Notes under the pieces: generated by a model
The model's database searches: none
Told to the model about the DNA's origin: nothing
The model's input: the letters and a program-made list of their open reading frames with translations, nothing else
Source: Candidatus Dechloromonas phosphoritropha
Lineage (GTDB): Bacteria; Pseudomonadota; Gammaproteobacteria; Burkholderiales; Rhodocyclaceae
Direction: 5' to 3'
Assembly (NCBI GenBank): GCA_016722705.1
Contig: JADKGN010000004.1
Location: 2,294,001 to 2,358,000, forward strand
DNA length: 64,000 nt
Translations under genes and position numbers: made by a program
Shown here: positions 25,451 to 33,413 of the stretch, one piece after another
Layout of the letters: each line of letters starts with the position of its first letter
Numbering within the stretch: position 1 is the stretch's first letter

Positions 25451-26960
25451 GAATGGCACTTACTTAAGCCCCAACATACTGATGTAATTGATAAAGCAGG
25501 CTGAATCGACGCGTGATAAGTTGGAGTCGCCAAACACCCGACTGTCACCCGAGGAATCAGCCCCAATGCATGCTACTCACAAAGCCATCACCCGGCAACG
25601 TCACGCGATTTCGGCGAAGGCCAACAGCGTAGATGCCCACGCGTTTTTCGATCTATTGACTGGGCCGGAACTCTTCGATGCCGTGGAGTTGGCCTTGCCG
25701 CCGCACCGAGAGCGACTGTTTCCGCCCACTGAAACGCTATCGATGTTTTTGGCGCAAGCCCTCAGCGCCGACCGCTCCTGCCAACGCGCCGTCAATGAAG
25801 GGGCGATCAAGCGCCTGATCGCCGGACTCACGCCCTGCAGCACCCATACCGGCGCCTACTGCCGGGCTCGCCAACGCGTGCCGACGTCGATGGTCAGTAC
25901 CTTGACCCATCAGACCGGGCAATGGCTAACGGCCCATGCCCCGACGGCATGGCACTGGCGGGGGCGTCCGGTACGATTGGTGGATGGGGCCACGGTGATC
26001 ATGCCCGATACTGACGCCAATCAGGCCGACTTCCCGCAGCCCGGTAGCCAGAAGGCTGGATTGGGATTCCCGCAATGCCGGATCGTCGGCCTGATCTACC
26101 TGGGCAGCGGTGCTGTGCTCAATGCCGCGATCAGCGCCTGTCGCGGCAAAGGCAGCGACGAGCAGTCCTTGCTGCGCCGCCAGATCGACACCTTGGTGCG
26201 CGGCGATGTGCTGGTGGGCGATGCGTTCTTTGCCACCTACTTCCTGCTCTGCGCGCTGATCGAGCGAGGGGTTGATGCCGTCTTTGAACAACACGGATCA
26301 CGCCAACGCACCACCGATTTTTGCCTCGGCCAGCGACTGGGGGAGCGTGACCACCTGCTGGTTTTATCCAAACCAGGCATCAAGCCAGACTGGATGTCTC
26401 AGGAGGATTACGCGCAGGCACCGGCCAGTGTCACGGTTCGCGAGCTTCGGGCGGGGGGCAAGACACTCGTCACGACCTTTCTGTGTCCAAAGCAAACATC
26501 CAAGGAGGCCATCAAACGCCTGTATCGGGATCGCTGGCATGTTGAACTTGATCTGCGCAACATCAAGACCACCTTGGGCATGGAGCAACTGGGCTGCCAA
26601 ACGCCCGCCATGGCCGTGAAGGAAATCTGGGTCTATCTGCTCGCCTACAATTTGATCCGCTTGATGATGGCTCAAGCGGCGCTACAAAGCGGCCTCTTGC
26701 CCCGTCAGTTGAGCTTCAAGCATGCCGTGCAAGTCTGGCTCGCCTGGGCGCCTCATGCCTATCATGGTGGCATCGCACACCCCAGCGAACTCTTCGCCCT
26801 CATTGCCCAGCAAACCGTCGGCAATCGCCCAGGCCGCATCGAGCCTCGTGCCCTCAAGCGACGCCGCAATGCCTACCCATTATTGATGAGACCACGCCCT
26901 ATGGCACGGGAGGATATCCAGCGCCATGGGCACCCAAAAAAGCTTAAGTAAGTGCCATTC
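25451..26960 (+). mobile_element. IS4-family insertion sequence, copy 3 (1510 bp)
   Basis: Same orientation as copy 2 and separated from it only by the 11-bp GGGCCAGGCTC, which recurs at 26961-26971 on its right. The pattern duplication-IS-duplication-IS-duplication suggests either insertion next to a resident copy at the same site or tandem amplification. Confidence 0.95.
25566..26951 (+). CDS. IS4-family DDE transposase (copy 3)
   Basis: 461 aa, intact. It carries private changes relative to the others (APTAWHW, GLIYLG, HPSELF) and shares the F of copy 2 in TTDFCLGQR. The catalytic signature is unchanged. Confidence 0.95.
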   Translation: MHATHKAITRQRHAISAKANSVDAHAFFDLLTGPELFDAVELALPPHRERLFPPTETLSMFLAQALSADRSCQRAVNEGAIKRLIAGLTPCSTHTGAYCRARQRVPTSMVSTLTHQTGQWLTAHAPTAWHWRGRPVRLVDGATVIMPDTDANQADFPQPGSQKAGLGFPQCRIVGLIYLGSGAVLNAAISACRGKGSDEQSLLRRQIDTLVRGDVLVGDAFFATYFLLCALIERGVDAVFEQHGSRQRTTDFCLGQRLGERDHLLVLSKPGIKPDWMSQEDYAQAPASVTVRELRAGGKTLVTTFLCPKQTSKEAIKRLYRDRWHVELDLRNIKTTLGMEQLGCQTPAMAVKEIWVYLLAYNLIRLMMAQAALQSGLLPRQLSFKHAVQVWLAWAPHAYHGGIAHPSELFALIAQQTVGNRPGRIEPRALKRRRNAYPLLMRPRPMAREDIQRHGHPKKLK

Positions 26961-26974
26961 GGGCCAGGCTCAAT

Positions 26975-27046
26975 TTAATTGATATCCACCACCACCCGCC
27001 TGCCCACCTTGCCTTCGAGCAAGCGGGCGCCGGTGGCGATCAGTGC
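26975..27046 (-). pseudogene. C-terminal scrap of a medium-chain dehydrogenase/quinone reductase
   Basis: On the reverse strand the last ~23 codons read IATGARLLEGKVGRRVVVDI and end in a TAA at 26975-26977. This resembles the C-terminal LL-x-G-x-x-x-GRVVVD tail of YhdH/AcuI-like oxidoreductases. The rest of the gene is absent: upstream the sequence passes into the 13-mer repeat at 27043, and the other side abuts the IS4 array. Confidence 0.5.
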
Positions 27047-27055
27047 CATTGGGGT
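27043..27055. repeat. 13-bp repeat GTGCCATTGGGGT, right-hand copy
   Basis: Identical to 21347-21359 and inverted at 21385-21397. It marks the junction where the dehydrogenase scrap ends and resembles the outer bases of the IS4 ends (AGTGCCATT). From here to 27274 I see no gene; a toxin expected upstream of the antitoxin is not recognisable. Confidence 0.5.
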
Positions 27056-27274
27056 CAAAGTCATTTGGTTTTTGCCCAATTTTCCACGTCGACCGTAACA
27101 GTCCAGATTTTCCGTCATTTGCTTTTTCGGTCTTCCTCAATTCTCTTCCTACCCCGTGTCAAAACGGGTCAACAGCAGGGATGCCAGGCGAAGCCGGACG
27201 GTCATTCCGGAGCAAGCTGGACAGTCGGCGCGTTGAACCAAAAGGGAGTCGCCATCATTACCGAAGGATTGACC

Positions 27275-27675
27275 ATGACTAATTTCACCCATTTTTACGT
27301 GGCTGACTACCTGGATAACGAGGAAACGATAGCCGCCTATCTGACGGCGGCGCTGGACGACGCTGATCCCGACGCATTTCTGGCTACGGTAAAGGCTGTT
27401 GCTCGTGCGCGTGGGAGGGCACGGTTGGCAAAAGATTCTGGTTTGGGGCGCGAAAGTCTTTACAAGGCGCTCTCGCCTGGGGCGAAGCCTCGTTACGGAA
27501 ACGCTGATTTATTCGGTTTCGTCGTTCCCGCGTAGGCGGGAACCCAGGCAAATCAAGGCGCTGGATACCCGCATTCGCGGGTATGACGAGTTAATCAGCG
27601 CTTCCTTACGAGACGGTGATGAAAGTGGTTCGCGCACTGGGCGTCAATCTGCATGCCGAAGTTCGGCACGTTTAG
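27275..27675 (+). pseudogene. Addiction-module antidote protein gene (HigA-like), split by a MITE
   Basis: From ATG 27275 the product reads MTNFTHFYVADYLDNEETIA and goes on to LAKDSGLGRESLYKALSPGA followed by KPRY, the usual helix-turn-helix region of the plasmid-type antidote family. At KPRY the 109-bp MITE at 27497-27605 intervenes. The missing end, ETVMKVVRALGVNLHAEV, resumes directly after it and stops at 27675. Because of the insertion the frame ends early at 27535 with a foreign tail (GNADLFGFVVPA). The DNA-recognition part is mostly kept, but function is doubtful. No partner toxin was found beside it. Confidence 0.8.
27497..27605. mobile_element. 109-bp MITE (GGA..GCGCTGATT family), copy B
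   Basis: Ends GGAAACGCTGATT and AATCAGCGCTTCC with 4-bp duplication TTAC (27493-27496 and 27606-27609). The interior has two hairpins (TTCCCGCGTAGGCGGGAA and ACCCGCATTCGCGGGT), like copy A at 19582-19691. Removing it restores the antitoxin reading frame exactly, which defines its ends. Confidence 0.85.
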
Positions 27676-27689
27676 CAGTCTCCCGGACT

Positions 27690-28439
27690 TTAATTGGCGC
27701 CGCAGACTGCGCAACCGGCGTCCTTTTTGAAGCGGACGGTGCGCCATTCCATGTCCAGACTGTCGAGCAGCAGCAAGCGCCCGGTCAGCGTTTCACCGAT
27801 GCCGGCGACCAGCTTCAGGGCCTCGGCCGCCTGCGTCGCGCCGATGATGCCAGTCAGCGGTGCGAAGACGCCCATTACCGCGCAGCGCACTTCCTCGACA
27901 TCCTCGCCTTCCGGGAACAGGCAGTGGTAGCAGGGTGAATCGTCGCGTGACAGATCGTAGACACTGACCTGGCCGTCGAAACGGATCGCGGCGCCCGACA
28001 CCAGTGGCTTGCGATGATGCACACAGGCGCGGTTGATGGCATGCCGGGTGGCGAAGTTGTCGGTACAGTCGAGGACGATGTCGGCACTTGCCACCAGCGT
28101 GTCGAGCGCGGCGCCGGCCAGCCTTTCCTGCAGTGGAATAATGTTGATTTCCGGGTTGACCGCAGCCAGCGCCTGACGCCCCGATTCTGCCTTGGCCATG
28201 CCGACGCGGGCTTGGGTATGGAGAATCTGGCGCTGCAGGTTGGTGAAGTCGACGGTATCGTCATCGACCAGCGTGATCCTGCCGATCCCCGCGGAAGCGA
28301 GATACAGGGCAGCGGGTGAACCGAGACCGCCGGCGCCGATAATCAGCGCGTGGGCCGCAAGAAATCGTTCCTGTCCCTCGATGCCTAGCGCGTCAAGCAG
28401 GATGTGCCGGCTGTAGCGCAGGAGCTGCTCGTCGGTCAC
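27690..28439 (-). CDS. moeB: Molybdopterin-synthase adenylyltransferase-like E1 enzyme (MoeB/ThiF family)
   Basis: 249 aa. The Rossmann ATP site (IGAGGLGSPAALYLASAG), VDDDTVDFTNLQRQ and the zinc pairs CYHC and CAVC fit MoeB, which adenylates the C-terminal Gly of MoaD; the cysteine in EVRCAVMGVFAPLTG matches the conserved position. The GTG at 28439 overlaps the TGA of the upstream gene (GTGA) and gives the family start MTDEQLLRYSRHILLD; an ATG 15 nt upstream would lengthen the overlap. It is last in the run envC-ctpA-hypothetical-moeB. Confidence 0.93.
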   Translation of the reverse strand: MTDEQLLRYSRHILLDALGIEGQERFLAAHALIIGAGGLGSPAALYLASAGIGRITLVDDDTVDFTNLQRQILHTQARVGMAKAESGRQALAAVNPEINIIPLQERLAGAALDTLVASADIVLDCTDNFATRHAINRACVHHRKPLVSGAAIRFDGQVSVYDLSRDDSPCYHCLFPEGEDVEEVRCAVMGVFAPLTGIIGATQAAEALKLVAGIGETLTGRLLLLDSLDMEWRTVRFKKDAGCAVCGAN

Positions 28440-28840
28440 TTGTATTCGCGCCACTCCGGCGGGGTGTCGTCGTGGTCGCCGTGCGGGCGATGATCCCAGG
28501 CCTTGACATAAGCCTCCTGCGCAGAGCGCTTGAGGCGCTTCTCGGGAGCCGCCATGTTGTGCCTCTGCGTGTCCTCGACGTAGTAGATCAGCGCGCGCGT
28601 CAGCTTGGTCATCAGTGTGTTGTCGAGATGATAGCCATGGTCGATGAGATGGTCGTCGATTTCGCGCAGCGTGTGCACGGACACATCGTAGCCGACGCCC
28701 ACGGCGCGTTTCTCGAACCTCGGTTGGACGTCGACTTCGTCGATGTGCCGGAGATCGTCCACCGCTTCCGGCACCTGGCCGGGCGGGAACTTGGCGAACA
28801 GTATCTCGCGATTCTTCCTGAGATCTCCGCTGTTCATCAT
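28436..28840 (-). CDS. Conserved-looking small acidic/basic protein of unknown function
   Basis: 134 aa, start ATG 28840 (a second ATG follows at once). There is no signal peptide or membrane span. The product is rich in Asp, His and Arg, with a C-terminal charged tail (HRPHGDHDDTPPEWREYK). It lies 16 nt after ctpA and overlaps moeB by a GTGA, so it is expressed as part of that operon. I do not recognise the family. Confidence 0.75.
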   Translation of the reverse strand: MMNSGDLRKNREILFAKFPPGQVPEAVDDLRHIDEVDVQPRFEKRAVGVGYDVSVHTLREIDDHLIDHGYHLDNTLMTKLTRALIYYVEDTQRHNMAAPEKRLKRSAQEAYVKAWDHRPHGDHDDTPPEWREYK

Positions 28841-28856
28841 GCCTCCGATGAATTCC

Positions 28857-30287
28857 CTACAGGGTCTTGCTCTGCAAGATCTTCAATCCCTTGAGAAGGT
28901 TCAGAGCCTGCTGGAACTGATAGTCACTCTTAGTGCCATATTCGAGGCGCGCCAACGTCTCCTCGTCGGTCTCGTCCTTGCCGCCCTTGTCCTTGCCGGT
29001 CTTGGCCGCCGGCTTGGCTTGCGGCTTCTGCGCTTCCTTGGCCGCATCCTTGTCGCGGTCGTTCATCAGGTGACGATCGAGATCGGCCTCGCGAATGCGG
29101 CCGCTGGCGCCGCTGCCGTTGCCGTTCGTCGTTTCCTCGACGACGATATCGGGGACGATGCCCTTGGCCTGAATCGAGCGCCCGTCCGGCGTATAGTAGC
29201 GGGCGGTGGTCAGCTTGATGGCGGTGTTGCCGGGCAGAGGAATGACCGACTGGACCGATCCCTTGCCGAAGGTCTGCGTACCCATGATGATGCCGCGTTT
29301 GTAATCCTGCAGGGCGCCGGCAACGATTTCGGATGCCGAAGCCGAGCCGCTGTTGACGAGGATGACCATGGGCACCTTCTTGGCCTCTATCGGTATCGTC
29401 TTGAGCGGATCTTCGCGCGTGCCGCGCAGATAGTCCTGGGGCCGGGCGAGAAACTCCTGCTTGGCGTCCGGCGCGCGTCCATCGGTCGACACGATCTTGA
29501 CGTCGGGCGGCAGGAAGGCCGCGGAAACGCCGATCGCGCTGTTGAGCAGTCCACCGGGGTCATTGCGCAGGTCGAGAACCAGGCCTTGCAGACTGCCCCC
29601 CTTGTAAAGGTTTGTCAGATGCTTGGCGAGCTCGGCGGTGGTGTTTTCCTGAAACTGGGTGATGCGAACCCAGCCGTAACCCGGTTCGATCAGCTTGGAC
29701 TTGACGCTCTGGACCTTGATCACCTCGCGGAGCAGCGTCAATTCGATCGGCTTCGCCTCGCCCTTGCGCAGGATCGAGAGTCTGATCGACGTCTTCGGCT
29801 TGCCACGCATTTTCTTGACGGCTTCGTTCAGCGTCAGACCCTTGACCGGGGTATCGTCGAGCTTGAAGATCAGGTCCCCCGACTTGACGCCGGCGCGGTA
29901 GGCCGGGGTATCCTCGATCGGGGATACGACCTTGACCAGCCCGTCCTCCATGCCGACTTCGATGCCCAGCCCGCCGAATTCTCCCTGGGTACCGACCTGC
30001 AGGTCCTTGAACGCGTCGGCATCGAGGTAGGCGGAGTGCGGGTCGAGGTTGGACAGCATGCCGGAGATGGCATTGTTGATCATCGTCTTGTCTTCGACCG
30101 GCTCGACATAGCCCTGCTTGATGCCGCTGTAGACCTCGGCGAAGGTGCGCAATTCGTCGATTGGAAGACCCGCCTTGGCGTCCTTGTCGGCCAGCGCCGG
30201 GACGTGCAGGCTGATCATCGCGCCGGCGACGAAGCCGCCCACCACCAAACTGATTGTTTTCATTTTGCTCATTTCAGACTTGCCCAT
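28857..30287 (-). CDS. ctpA: Carboxyl-terminal processing protease (S41 family)
   Basis: 476 aa. An N-terminal signal/anchor (MKTISLVVGGFVAGAMIS) precedes a PDZ domain (GGLGIEVGMEDGLVKVVSPI) and the S41 catalytic core, with the nucleophile in NSGSASASEIVAGALQDYKR and the lysine in GTQTFGKGSVQ (Ser/Lys dyad). CtpA proteases act in the periplasm on cell-wall enzymes and lipoproteins. A charged, Ala/Lys-rich C-terminal tail of ~70 residues follows the core. The 5' end overlaps envC by up to 19 nt; internal ATGs at 30272 and 30263 are alternative starts. Pairing with envC is common in proteobacteria. Confidence 0.95.
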   Translation of the reverse strand: MGKSEMSKMKTISLVVGGFVAGAMISLHVPALADKDAKAGLPIDELRTFAEVYSGIKQGYVEPVEDKTMINNAISGMLSNLDPHSAYLDADAFKDLQVGTQGEFGGLGIEVGMEDGLVKVVSPIEDTPAYRAGVKSGDLIFKLDDTPVKGLTLNEAVKKMRGKPKTSIRLSILRKGEAKPIELTLLREVIKVQSVKSKLIEPGYGWVRITQFQENTTAELAKHLTNLYKGGSLQGLVLDLRNDPGGLLNSAIGVSAAFLPPDVKIVSTDGRAPDAKQEFLARPQDYLRGTREDPLKTIPIEAKKVPMVILVNSGSASASEIVAGALQDYKRGIIMGTQTFGKGSVQSVIPLPGNTAIKLTTARYYTPDGRSIQAKGIVPDIVVEETTNGNGSGASGRIREADLDRHLMNDRDKDAAKEAQKPQAKPAAKTGKDKGGKDETDEETLARLEYGTKSDYQFQQALNLLKGLKILQSKTL

Positions 30288-31783
30288 TTCATCGGGTCGA
30301 CCGGTTGCCCCTTATGGCGAATTTCGAAGTATAAACCGGATTCCGGATTCCCTCCGCTGTTGCCGACGGTAGCCACTGTCTCGCCACCCTTGACTCCCTG
30401 CCCGACCTGTTTCAGCAGGGAGTCGTTGTTGCCGTAAATCGAAAGATATGAATCGCCGTGGTCGACAATCAGCAGATTGCCGAAACCGCGCATCCATTCC
30501 GCAAAAACGACTCGTCCGCCAGCCACGGCCTTGACGTCGCTGCCAGTTCCGGCCTTGATGAACAGGCCGCGCCAAGTGCCGCCGCCATCGCGCGCGCTGC
30601 CGAAGCGTCCCGCCACGGCACCGCGCACCGGGAGGCGCAGACTTCCCTTCTGACGCGCAAAACCACTGTCGCTGACGGCCGGTTCGTAACGGTTCTCGAC
30701 TTCGACCGCTTTCGGGCGCGCCGGTTCGCTGACCGGCGCCGGGCGTGGCGATTCCCGTACTTCCTCGCTCGGGCGGGAGCGCGCCTTCTCCTTCCCCTTA
30801 CGCCGTGCCGCTTCGGCGAGGCGGGTGGCCTCGGCGTTGCGAGCAGCCTCGGCGGCCCGGGCGCGGGCCGCCTCCGCCTCGCGTGCGGCCTTGGCCGCTT
30901 GCGCCTCGCGTGCAGCCTTGGCCGCTTGCGCTGCCTGGGCGGCGAGAATCCTGGACAGCCGGTCGATCAGTTCGGTCAGCCCGCGCTCGTCTTGCTGCAG
31001 GTTGCCAATCTGCTTGCGCTGGGCCTTCACCTTGTCGGAAACCTGGGCATGGAGGGCCTTGCGCTCTTCGCGCTGCTTTTGCAGGTCGTTATGACGCTGC
31101 TGCTGCTGCGCCTCGATCTCGCGGATCTCGTCAGCACGCTCCTTGGCATCCGCGGCAAGAACTTTTTTCTTCTCCAGCGTGACGCTGACTTCATTCATCA
31201 GTTCGGCGCGGGTCATCGCTATTGCCGAGAGATACTGCAGGTCGCGTGCCATCTGGTTCGGATCGTTGCCGTTGAGCAGGAGTTGGAGTGAATCCGGACT
31301 GCCACGCAAATATTGCCTGTAGAGCAGATTTTCGAGTTGCTCCTGCTGTTGTACGAGCGTCGCTGAAAGCGATTTCGATTGCTCTTCGAGGTTTTGCAGC
31401 CTTTTTTGCAGTTGACCGCGCTGCTCAGCCAGTTCGTACAGCTCGCGTTGCAGGCGGGATATCCGGCGTTCCGATTCGCGCAGGCGATCGGCGGCATCGG
31501 CCTTGTTTTCCTCGCTGGTCGAGAGATCCTTGCGCAGGCTTTCGATACGGTTGCGCAATTCGCCAAGATCCGCCTGCTTCTCGGAGATTTCCGGCGATGT
31601 GGAGGCGGGCTTGGCCTTGTCCCGGGCCGCGTAGGCGCAGCCGGAGTGCGCGCACAGCAAAGCAGCGGCGATGAGCGCCGTGGCCAGGGGCCTTGTCAAT
31701 GCCCCGGCCTCGTCGCTGGCGCCGACGCGACAACGATCTTGCTGCCCGTGCTCCGGGAGTGGCATTTTCCGTGACGGCGCCAC
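30269..31783 (-). CDS. envC: EnvC-like murein hydrolase activator (degenerate M23 domain)
   Basis: Up to 504 aa. A long coiled coil (about residues 65-260) and an Ala/Arg-rich linker lead to a C-terminal LytM/M23 domain that lacks the zinc histidines of active enzymes and ends LYFEIRHKGQPVDPMKWASL, as in EnvC. EnvC sits in the periplasm at the division site and activates amidases. The true start may be a TTG near 31699, which would give a clean signal peptide (MTRPLATALIAAALLCAHSG); the longer frame adds 28 residues unlike a signal. It overlaps ctpA. Confidence 0.9.
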   Translation of the reverse strand: MAPSRKMPLPEHGQQDRCRVGASDEAGALTRPLATALIAAALLCAHSGCAYAARDKAKPASTSPEISEKQADLGELRNRIESLRKDLSTSEENKADAADRLRESERRISRLQRELYELAEQRGQLQKRLQNLEEQSKSLSATLVQQQEQLENLLYRQYLRGSPDSLQLLLNGNDPNQMARDLQYLSAIAMTRAELMNEVSVTLEKKKVLAADAKERADEIREIEAQQQQRHNDLQKQREERKALHAQVSDKVKAQRKQIGNLQQDERGLTELIDRLSRILAAQAAQAAKAAREAQAAKAAREAEAARARAAEAARNAEATRLAEAARRKGKEKARSRPSEEVRESPRPAPVSEPARPKAVEVENRYEPAVSDSGFARQKGSLRLPVRGAVAGRFGSARDGGGTWRGLFIKAGTGSDVKAVAGGRVVFAEWMRGFGNLLIVDHGDSYLSIYGNNDSLLKQVGQGVKGGETVATVGNSGGNPESGLYFEIRHKGQPVDPMKWASLK

Positions 31784-31868
31784 GAGCGCGGGCGGCGAGG
31801 ATACAATTCATTCATGCCCGAGTCCGGCTTGATGTTGATTAAGGTCTGTGAAACGCAAGCCGTTATTT

Positions 31869-31874
31869 TATAAT
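31869..31874 (+). promoter_or_regulatory. -10 element of the arsR-rhodanese-grxC-secB run
   Basis: A perfect TATAAT lies 30 nt ahead of the ArsR-type start codon. No good -35 hexamer is seen at 17 nt (CTGTGA), which may mean activator-dependent or regulated use. Confidence 0.5.
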
Positions 31875-31903
31875 CATCCTTCTGACGATATCGGGGTTCT
31901 CTC

Positions 31904-32221
31904 ATGGAAAAGGCCACCTTCAGCCTGATCGACAAGCAGGAAGACATCGAGTTGGCGGCTCGCGCGCTGAAGTCCATCGCCCATCCCCTGCGCCTGAAGA
32001 TACTGTGCGTGATCGGCGATCAGGAGGCTTGCGTGCAGGAAATCGTCGCTACAGTCGGCACGTCGCAGAGCAACATTTCGCAGCATCTCGCCATCCTTCG
32101 GGAAAAGGGTGTCCTGCTCACACGCAAGGATGCCAACCGTGTTTACTACCGGGTGGGCGACCAGCGCACCCTGCAGCTCGTCGGCATGATGCGCGAAGTC
32201 TTTTGCAGCGCGGAGGAATAG
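31904..32221 (+). CDS. ArsR/SmtB-family transcriptional regulator
   Basis: 105 aa with the winged-helix ArsR fold: LKSIAHPLRLKILCVIGDQE, then VGTSQSNISQHLAILREKGV as the recognition helix region, and the wing RKDANRVYYRVGD. The classical metal motif ELCVCDL is replaced by EACVQEI, leaving one cysteine there, so it may sense redox or sulfur species rather than arsenic; this is inference. It is followed by a rhodanese gene 10 nt later. Confidence 0.9.
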   Translation: MEKATFSLIDKQEDIELAARALKSIAHPLRLKILCVIGDQEACVQEIVATVGTSQSNISQHLAILREKGVLLTRKDANRVYYRVGDQRTLQLVGMMREVFCSAEE

Positions 32222-32231
32222 CCAGGTGCCG

Positions 32232-32651
32232 ATGGACTTCATCTACCAGAACATTCTGCTGATCGCCCTCGTCGTGGTCAGCGGCATTGCGCTGATTTTT
32301 CCCTTGTTGGTGGGAAGCGGCGCGAACGAGGTCAATCCGGCGAAAGCCACCCTGCTGATCAATCGCGAGGATGCCCAAGTGATTGACGTGCGCGAAGTCG
32401 AGGAATTCGCCGCCGGGCATCTGCCGGACGCGAAGAATGTTCCGCTCGCCAAGCTCGCCGATCGCATCAACGAGATCGAGCGCTTCAAGGACAAGCCGGT
32501 GATCGTCTGCTGTGCGTCCGGGATGCGTTCCGGGAAGGCCTGCGGCCAACTCGGGAAGCTGGGCTTCGCCAGGGTCCATAATCTTACCGGCGGCATCGAT
32601 GCCTGGGTGGGCGCCGGTTATCCGGTGAAGAAGGGAACACGCAACAGATGA
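32232..32651 (+). CDS. Membrane-anchored rhodanese-like sulfurtransferase
   Basis: 139 aa from ATG 32232 (a GTG 6 nt upstream is possible). One N-terminal helix (MDFIYQNILLIALVVVSGIA) anchors a single rhodanese domain with DVREVEEFAAGHLPDA and the active loop VCCASGMRS, where the second cysteine of CC is the likely persulfide carrier. It overlaps grxC by 4 nt. Rhodanese and glutaredoxin beside secB are a standard betaproteobacterial arrangement. Confidence 0.92.
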   Translation: MDFIYQNILLIALVVVSGIALIFPLLVGSGANEVNPAKATLLINREDAQVIDVREVEEFAAGHLPDAKNVPLAKLADRINEIERFKDKPVIVCCASGMRSGKACGQLGKLGFARVHNLTGGIDAWVGAGYPVKKGTRNR

Positions 32652-32911
32652 GCCCCCGCGTCCTGATGTATACCACGGCGGTCTGCCCCTACTGCGTACG
32701 CGCCAAAATGCTGCTCAAGGCGCGCGGGGTGACCGAGATCGAGGAGATCCGCATCGATCTCGACCGCGCAAGGCGCGACGAAATGATGAGCAAGACCCAG
32801 CGCCGCACCGTACCGCAGATCTATATCGGGGACACCCATGTTGGCGGCTTCGATGATATGAGTGCCCTCGATAGGGCCGGCAAGCTGCGGCCGCTGCTCG
32901 ACGGCGCCTGA
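32648..32911 (+). CDS. grxC: Glutaredoxin 3
   Basis: 87 aa with the dithiol active site C13-P-Y-C16, the TVPQIYIGDTHVGG cis-proline loop and the GG-x-DD glutathione-binding end. It reduces disulfides using glutathione in the cytoplasm. Overlaps the rhodanese gene and precedes secB by 28 nt. Confidence 0.96.
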   Translation: MSPRVLMYTTAVCPYCVRAKMLLKARGVTEIEEIRIDLDRARRDEMMSKTQRRTVPQIYIGDTHVGGFDDMSALDRAGKLRPLLDGA

Positions 32912-32939
32912 AAACCGATTTATCACCTGAAAGAGAATC

Positions 32940-33404
32940 ATGGAACAAGACGAACAGCCGGTCTTCGGCATCGAGAAGCTCTACATCAAGGATCTTTCCA
33001 TCGAAGTGCCGCATGCGCCGGAAATCTTCCTCGAACGCGAGGCGCCGCAGGTCGAGATCCAGCTCGGGAGCGCCGGCAGAGGTCTCGGCGAGGGTGCCTA
33101 CGAAGTGGTGCTCACCGTCACGGTAACGGCCAAGCTCGAGGAAAAGACAGTCTTCCTGGTTGAAATCGGCCAGGCCGGCATCTTCCGGATCGTGAACGTC
33201 CCCGGTGATCAGGTCGAGCCGCTGCTTGCCGTCGCCTGCCCGAACATCCTGTTCCCGTATGCGCGGGAAGTCGTTTCCGACGCTGTGACCCGTGCCGGGT
33301 TCGCGCCGATCGTTCTGCAGCCGGTCAATTTCGAGGCCATGTATATGCAGCGCCTGCAAGAGCAGGCGTCGGCCTCGACCCCGACCGAAGTTACCATTCA
33401 GTAA
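32940..33404 (+). CDS. secB: Protein-export chaperone SecB
   Basis: 154 aa. The tetrameric cytosolic chaperone holds preproteins unfolded and hands them to SecA. The conserved core (YIKDLSIEVPHAPEIF, EVVLTVTV, and NILFPYAREVVSDAVTRAGF, PVNFEAMYMQR) is complete, and an AGAG ribosome site lies upstream. Linkage to grxC and gpsA is conserved across beta- and gammaproteobacteria. Confidence 0.97.
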   Translation: MEQDEQPVFGIEKLYIKDLSIEVPHAPEIFLEREAPQVEIQLGSAGRGLGEGAYEVVLTVTVTAKLEEKTVFLVEIGQAGIFRIVNVPGDQVEPLLAVACPNILFPYAREVVSDAVTRAGFAPIVLQPVNFEAMYMQRLQEQASASTPTEVTIQ

Positions 33405-33413
33405 GGCGCGACC

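Noticed and set aside
21417..26971. A composite transposon carrying the cytochrome c gene
   Set aside because: The outer duplications are reverse complements, not direct copies, and each IS has its own matching duplication, so the copies inserted separately.
27056..27274. A toxin gene upstream of the antitoxin
   Set aside because: No frame of sufficient length matches a RelE/HigB-type toxin; only repeats and unassigned sequence are seen.
30269..31783. An active M23 endopeptidase
   Set aside because: The zinc-binding histidines are missing and the end matches EnvC-type activators.
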